Shown here: in pieces, positions 5,365 through 9,474 of the stretch
Layout of the letters: every line of letters starts with the position of its first letter
Numbering within the stretch: the stretch's first letter is position 1
DNA from: Lachnospiraceae bacterium
Lineage (GTDB): Bacteria; Bacillota; Clostridia; Lachnospirales; Lachnospiraceae
NCBI GenBank assembly: GCA_900755865.1
Contig: CAAEHZ010000339.1
Coordinates: forward strand, 1 to 9,474
Reading direction: 5' to 3'
DNA length: 9,474 bases
The notes under the pieces: model-generated
Told to the model about the DNA's origin: nothing
What the model saw: only the letters and a program-made list of their open reading frames with translations
The model's database searches: none
Translations under genes and position numbers: made by a program

Positions 5365-6519
5365 TTACTGCAAAAGCTGCAATACCTGAGAAGGTCTTTC
5401 ATTCGCCTGGGCAAGCATGGATGTGCCCGCCTGTGTCAGTACCTGATAGGTTGTATAATTTGTCATTTCCTCTGCCATATCCACATCCATGATTCTGGAA
5501 TAGGCAGCCGTCATGTTTTCAGAGGTAATATCCAGGCTGTTGATGGTAGATTCCAGACGATTCTGGTATGCTCCCAGCTTTCCTCTGACTGCGGATACAT
5601 ATTTAATGGCTCCGCCCACCCGGTCAATGGCATCCAGTGCCCCGTCACTGGTGCTGACATCCACTTTTTCAATTCCCATATTCTGTAATGTCATCGCAGG
5701 GATTTCCACTGCCAGTATCTGACCCTCATTGGCACCTACCTGAAGCCTCATGGCACCGATTCCTGCAGCATCAATCACCAGCGGTTCTACGGGCGGATTT
5801 GCTGCGGCATCGGGAATCTTGATTTCTGTGGCACCGCCAAAATCAATATCAGAAATATCCAGACGGATTTCAAATCCGGTATCTGACTGCAGGGTCAGGA
5901 TATTATCCTTTACGGAAGCGGTTGTACCCGCCGGGAACTCCGGTCCAAGCTGCAGATTATCCAAATCCACTGTATAATTTCCACCATCATCCAACTGAGA
6001 GGAAATGGTAAGGGATGTGATTGTATATTCCTTGGTTGCCACTTCGTCCGAATATCCATTTACCTTGATATTCAGGTTATTGGTATATCCCTTGTTCTCA
6101 AATTCTCCGTTCAAAAGCTTCTGCCCGTTAAATTCGGTTGTTTCGGAAATTCTTGTAATTTCCTCCTTTAACTGGGATACCTCATCCTGCACAGTCGCTC
6201 TGTCGGAATCAGACATGGTTCCGTTGGCGGCTTTAATTGCAAGCTCATTCAGACGCTGCAGCATTTCGCTGATTTCTGTCATGGCTCCATCTGCCGTTTC
6301 AATAATGGAAACACCGTTGCTGGCATTCTGGTTTGCCACATTGACACCCTCTATCTGGGCATTCATTCTCTTCGCCATGGCAAGTCCTGCCGGGTTATCC
6401 TTTGCATGATTGATTTTCAATCCGGAGGACAGCCTCTCCATGGACTGGGAAAGCAGATTGTTGTTGTTTGCCAGCGCATTATTGGAAAGCATCGCAGATA
6501 CATTATAATTGATTCTCAT
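5365..6519 (-). CDS. hag: Flagellin
   Basis: Filament subunit of 384 residues. The N-terminal D0/D1 region starts MRINYNVSAMLSNNALANNN and includes the classic ERLSSGLKINHAKDNPAGLAMAKRM (28-52) and NGVSIIETADGAMTEISEMLQRLNELAIKAANGT (68-101). The C-terminal D1/D0 region covers about 292-384, with LGAYQNRLESTINSL (315-329), ENMTAAYSRIMDVDMAEEM (334-352) and the end PSQVLQLLQ. The variable middle (about 140-285) is of moderate size. The start is ATG 6519-6517 with a GGTG six bases upstream; a better AGGAG is 13 bases away. It lies 24 bases after the large gene upstream. The TLR5 contact segment reads QRLNEL at 88-93: the first arginine and the glutamate of the Salmonella QRVREL are kept, while the second arginine is asparagine. 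Confidence 0.98.
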   Translation of the reverse strand: MRINYNVSAMLSNNALANNNNLLSQSMERLSSGLKINHAKDNPAGLAMAKRMNAQIEGVNVANQNASNGVSIIETADGAMTEISEMLQRLNELAIKAANGTMSDSDRATVQDEVSQLKEEITRISETTEFNGQKLLNGEFENKGYTNNLNIKVNGYSDEVATKEYTITSLTISSQLDDGGNYTVDLDNLQLGPEFPAGTTASVKDNILTLQSDTGFEIRLDISDIDFGGATEIKIPDAAANPPVEPLVIDAAGIGAMRLQVGANEGQILAVEIPAMTLQNMGIEKVDVSTSDGALDAIDRVGGAIKYVSAVRGKLGAYQNRLESTINSLDITSENMTAAYSRIMDVDMAEEMTNYTTYQVLTQAGTSMLAQANERPSQVLQLLQ

Positions 6520-6525
6520 TCTTTA

Positions 6526-6541
6526 CACCAAACTCCTGTCC
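6526..6541 (-). promoter_or_regulatory. Flagellin leader: ribosome site and possible CsrA site
   Basis: The 24-base gap holds GGACAGGAG (6541-6533) and GGTG (6529-6526). The GGTG is well spaced from the ATG, while AGGAG is too far away to be an ideal ribosome site. Two GGA triplets five bases apart, one in an AGGA context, resemble CsrA binding sites. CsrA represses flagellin translation in Bacillus, so a similar control is possible here but is not shown by the sequence. Confidence 0.35.
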
Positions 6542-6543
6542 GA

Positions 6544-9399
6544 TTATTTCTCAATACTTTTTAAAAATACCTTCGCTACCCGGTAAAGTTCGCTGTTTTC
6601 CACCGGCTCCTGTCCGTTTCCCGGATTTTTCAACAGCGATGTCCGTGAGGCTTCCTCTGTAATTTCCAGATTTCCTATCTTCCAGTATTCGGAAGCCTTC
6701 TGTTTAAAGTTATCGGCAATCTTCTCCGGATTCATAACCTCTCCGTCACCCCGGCTGTAAAAAATTCCGCCAAGAGTTCCCTCCTCCAAATAAAACCGTG
6801 CTTCAAGCTGTTCCTCTCCGCTGCCCCGGACGCTCACCGACACACTTCCCTTTTCTTCCTCACTGCCTCTTTCAAAGGTAAGGTGTACCCTTGCAGGTTC
6901 CTCCCCGATATACATGGGAATAAAATATTCCTCCCGTCGGGCAAGGGGTATCAGAATACCGAGCTGCTTATGGATAAGCTGTAATTCCTTCACCTCCATT
7001 GTTGAAGCTGCCTCTCCCAGAGGATTTTCCTCCAATGCTTCTCTGGTTTCCTTTACCAGTTCCAGATAGTTCTCCTGAAATTCCTCTTTGTTGTCCATTC
7101 CCTCCAGCAATGCTTCTGCGGCTTCCTTTTTTCTGTCCTTCTCCGGCTTTCCGCTTTTCTTTCCTGTACCGGAAAAGAAATCTCCGGTTTCTTCCAGAAG
7201 CGCCTCCGCTGCCATAAGGTTATCTCCTCCTGCCGGAAGCTCACCTCTTTTTAACAGAGCTGTGACCTCCTTCTCCGCCGTCTGCACCACATTTCTGTAT
7301 TCCTCCAGCTGCTGCCTGTCGTAGGCTTCCTGCGCCTGCTCATCTGTCACAATTTCAGTAACAACCGCCTTCGCATCCTGTACAAAGGCTTTGGAAATCT
7401 GTTCCGAAATGCTTTCTCCCTTTCTGACCCGTTCCACTACCTGTCCCAAATCGTCAGAAACCTTCACATCCATGGATTTATATTTTCCGCTTCGTACCGC
7501 CGAAAGCAGATTGGAAAAGTGCAGCTCCGCCTGGGTATTTACAAGGGCACCAATGGCAGCGCCGTCTGTCTTTTCAATCTGGCGCACCAGACGGTAAATG
7601 CCGATATAACTCTCCTTTTCCTCCTCGGTAATCTCCTGTTTTTTCTCCAGTTGATAAAGGAATCTGCTGTAACTTTTGGTTTCTTCCTGATATTCCTCCG
7701 GCAGGGTATCGAAATATGCCTCCAGCTCCTCAAAGCTCTTTTCCAGTGGATTGATACCATCCCGTATCATCCGCAGGGTTGCTCCGGGGGTCAGCTTTTC
7801 CACAACCGATTTTACCTGCTCATCCGCCTGTAAAACCCGCTCCACATTTTCCGGTGTAATTTCCATCCGGTTATATCCCAGTATTCTTGCTGCCCGGCGG
7901 TTCTCTTCCGTTACCTCCAGACCAGCTTCCTGTAAAACTTCGTCAATATTTCCAAACGCCTTCTGAATGCTGTCCCCAAAATCTCTTCTGGGAGCTGTCA
8001 TCAGCGTTTCGTAGCTCTCGCCCGCTTTTTCATAGCTTTCCCGCAGGGCTGCACCCGTTTCATAAAATGTATCAAAGGAAACCGGCTCTTCCTGTTCCAG
8101 AAAAGTTCCCAGTACGCTGACCGGGAAATAGGGAATTTCTGCTGCCGCCTGCCCCATCTTACTGTAAATGCTGTATTTTTCCACCGCCTGGGCATCCCCG
8201 GGGAAATAATTCTGTGCCAGCTCTTCCTCTGCGGTCTTCAATGCTTCCACCAGTTCCTCCATGGGTGTCGTATCTATGGAAAAACCGCTCTTTAACAGCT
8301 TTACGTTTACCTCCGCCGTCATTTTCAGCCGGACTTCCTCCAACTGCCTTCTTGCCGTCAGATTTCCTGCCGTTTTTTCCCAGGCTTCCGCGCTGTTGTA
8401 GTAATCAACCAGCCGTTCCGCCTTTTCATATATAGTTTCTTCCTTTCCGGAAATGCTGGCGTGTACCGGATTTTTCCCCTCTGAAAGTGCCTCTGCCGCT
8501 CCGTTGGCAAAATCCGTTTCCTTTACAGGAAGCTTCAACGCCTGAAGGTCCTCCAGTCTGTCCAGATTTTCCTCCGTCAGCGGAAGCCCCTTCTCCAAAA
8601 GCCATGCAGCCTCTTTTCTGTTTTCCTCTGTCAGTTCTCTTCCAGACTGTTCCAGAACTCTGTCTATCTGGGCGGAAAGCTCCTCGCTCCATTCCCCGGA
8701 AGCGCTTCTGGTATAATAGCCGCTCACTTCCTCCGCAAAAAATCCCGGCACGTTTCCTGTCTGCCGGGAAGCCGCTCCGCTGCTCTGCGCCAGATACAGG
8801 TTCCAGATTTCTCCGTCCATCTGATTGTCAATGAGATATTGCAGGCTGCCATCCTGTAAGGGCTGCAGCTCCTTCGCCATATTCCATGCCTCACAGACCG
8901 CCTGCACATTTTCCTCCGTAAAGGGAATATCTGCCCGGGCAAAGCTTTCCTGCAGGGACTGCGCCAATACCTGACTTCCCACTGCCGCCGTCAGGGTATC
9001 TAAATCCAAATCATCCGTATACCCCGCAATCTGTTTGCCGGAACGCACCAGCTCCGCCTTAATCCGGTCAACAATCGTCACTGCTTCCTCCGGAGACAGG
9101 CTGCCGAAATCAAATCCATCCTCCTGAAGCTTCGCATAATCCTTTTCTGACATGGTATTTGACATCAGTGTCATATAATCCTGCTGCACTTCCACATTGG
9201 TATTTGCCGCCTCCTGTCTGATATCCAGAAGGCTCTTTCCCTTTTCACTCTGCTGCCCGCCAAACCATTCCTGACTGCTGCCCGCATAGCAGGCTCCCGG
9301 CACGGCTGTTTTCACAATCCGGGCTGCGGCATTATGGGTATTTTCCGTTGTTTTCTTTTCTGCTTCTATTGTCTGATTCTGATAAAATGATATTTTCAT
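6544..9399 (-). CDS. Large acidic TEEN-repeat protein upstream of flagellin, FliK-like C-terminal domain (possibly DUF6240)
   Basis: An uncharacterised 951-residue protein, very rich in Glu and Ala, with no signal peptide or membrane segment. I recall similar proteins (possibly the DUF6240 family) near flagellar genes of Lachnospiraceae, but cannot confirm it. Repeated helical modules share the pattern 'xxTEEN': PFTEENV (159-164), ELTEENR (255-261), PLTEENL (273-279), EVTEENR (495-501) and EITPENV (513-519). Long charged helices fill about 320-460 and 560-720. A C-terminal beta-rich region (about 817-884: FIPMYIGEEPARVHLTFERG, KGSVSVSVRG, LEARFYLEEGTLGGIFYSR) looks like the Flg_hook domain of FliK hook-length proteins, and the N-terminal long extended part also fits such a role. 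I start at ATG 9399, which has GAGG six bases upstream; an ATG at 9411 has no ribosome site. It likely forms an operon with flagellin. The function is inferred only. Confidence 0.85.
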   Translation of the reverse strand: MKISFYQNQTIEAEKKTTENTHNAAARIVKTAVPGACYAGSSQEWFGGQQSEKGKSLLDIRQEAANTNVEVQQDYMTLMSNTMSEKDYAKLQEDGFDFGSLSPEEAVTIVDRIKAELVRSGKQIAGYTDDLDLDTLTAAVGSQVLAQSLQESFARADIPFTEENVQAVCEAWNMAKELQPLQDGSLQYLIDNQMDGEIWNLYLAQSSGAASRQTGNVPGFFAEEVSGYYTRSASGEWSEELSAQIDRVLEQSGRELTEENRKEAAWLLEKGLPLTEENLDRLEDLQALKLPVKETDFANGAAEALSEGKNPVHASISGKEETIYEKAERLVDYYNSAEAWEKTAGNLTARRQLEEVRLKMTAEVNVKLLKSGFSIDTTPMEELVEALKTAEEELAQNYFPGDAQAVEKYSIYSKMGQAAAEIPYFPVSVLGTFLEQEEPVSFDTFYETGAALRESYEKAGESYETLMTAPRRDFGDSIQKAFGNIDEVLQEAGLEVTEENRRAARILGYNRMEITPENVERVLQADEQVKSVVEKLTPGATLRMIRDGINPLEKSFEELEAYFDTLPEEYQEETKSYSRFLYQLEKKQEITEEEKESYIGIYRLVRQIEKTDGAAIGALVNTQAELHFSNLLSAVRSGKYKSMDVKVSDDLGQVVERVRKGESISEQISKAFVQDAKAVVTEIVTDEQAQEAYDRQQLEEYRNVVQTAEKEVTALLKRGELPAGGDNLMAAEALLEETGDFFSGTGKKSGKPEKDRKKEAAEALLEGMDNKEEFQENYLELVKETREALEENPLGEAASTMEVKELQLIHKQLGILIPLARREEYFIPMYIGEEPARVHLTFERGSEEEKGSVSVSVRGSGEEQLEARFYLEEGTLGGIFYSRGDGEVMNPEKIADNFKQKASEYWKIGNLEITEEASRTSLLKNPGNGQEPVENSELYRVAKVFLKSIEK
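6710..6736 (-). promoter_or_regulatory. Candidate sigma-28 (SigD/FliA) promoter for flagellin inside the upstream gene
   Basis: A perfect GCCGATAA lies on the minus strand at 6717-6710, the consensus -10 box of the flagellar sigma factor. Fifteen bases upstream, the -35 position (6736-6733) reads TATG where TAAA is expected, a two-of-four match. It lies about 190 bases before the flagellin start, inside the codons for KIADN of the large gene. Flagellin is normally under sigma-28 control, which makes the position meaningful, but the weak -35 leaves chance possible. Confidence 0.45.
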
Positions 9400-9423
9400 G
9401 GAAGTCCTCATTCTGTTTCTTTT

Positions 9424-9432
9424 ATCATAACA
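9424..9432 (-). promoter_or_regulatory. Possible extended -10 promoter of the large flagellar gene
   Basis: TGTTATGAT on the minus strand (9432-9424) has the TGn-TATnAT form of an extended -10 box. There is no -35 match: that position falls in the terminator-like hairpin. The predicted start would give a leader of about 20 bases before the ATG at 9399. Confidence 0.35.
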
Positions 9433-9438
9433 TAAGAA

Positions 9439-9470
9439 AGAATCTCGCCTGCGAGATTCTCCGCCTGCGG
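9439..9470 (-). terminator. Hairpin at right edge, likely terminator of the upstream minus-strand gene
   Basis: AGAATCTCGC (9439-9448) and GCGAGATTCT (9451-9460) form a perfect ten-base stem with a two-base centre, followed on the plus strand by a second small palindrome CCGC-CT-GCGG (9461-9470). Read on the minus strand, the long stem is followed by TTCTTATG, a short T-rich run, as in an intrinsic terminator. The structure continues past the window edge, so it could instead be the end of a dispersed palindromic repeat. Confidence 0.5.
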
Positions 9471-9474
9471 CGGG

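Overview
The window looks like part of a chromosome from a flagellated, spore-forming member of the Clostridia, most likely Lachnospiraceae. The reasons are a Firmicutes-type flagellin ending in VLQLLQ, a BofA-like protein next to a DUF2508 (YaaL-like) gene, a compact clostridial Tad pilus operon, strong GGAGG Shine-Dalgarno sites and a clean sigma-A promoter. The assignment rests on remembered family features; no search was run. Every gene except one small gene is on the minus strand, so the transcriptional order runs from the right edge to the left edge.

Right part (about 9470 to 4825, minus strand): a hairpin at the right edge probably ends an upstream transcript. It is followed by a very large (951 aa) uncharacterised acidic protein with repeated 'TEEN' helical modules and a C-terminal domain resembling FliK. 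Then come a flagellin gene only 24 bases downstream, with a perfect sigma-28-type -10 box inside the end of the large gene, and a FliS-like chaperone gene. This is a flagellar filament module: export or length-control candidate, filament subunit and chaperone.

Middle part (4875 to 3905): a DUF2508 gene is the only plus-strand gene, and its 3' end overlaps the FliS-like gene by 51 bases. It is separated from a divergent bofA-like gene by a 342-bp inverted-repeat element (4151-4492). The element has 24-bp terminal inverted repeats, an internal 147-bp tandem duplication and nested palindromes. In Bacillus, yaaL and bofA lie in the same direction. A local inversion of the DUF2508 segment would explain both the odd orientation and the overlap.

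Left part (3868 to 1, minus strand): a TTGAAA-N17-TATAAT promoter begins a tight Tad (Flp pilus) operon: prepilin peptidase (tadV/cpaA), tadZ/cpaE, cpaF/tadA ATPase, tadB and tadC, the last cut by the left edge. Four of the five genes appear to start with TTG preceded by a strong Shine-Dalgarno site, and two pairs are joined by TTGA stop/start overlaps. The TadZ homologue lacks the Walker A lysine. Pilin, TadE/F and CpaB-type genes are not in the window and would be expected beyond the left edge.

No tRNA, rRNA, CRISPR array or autonomous mobile element was seen. The most unusual pieces are the inverted-repeat element with its apparent gene inversion, and the large TEEN-repeat protein coupled to flagellin.
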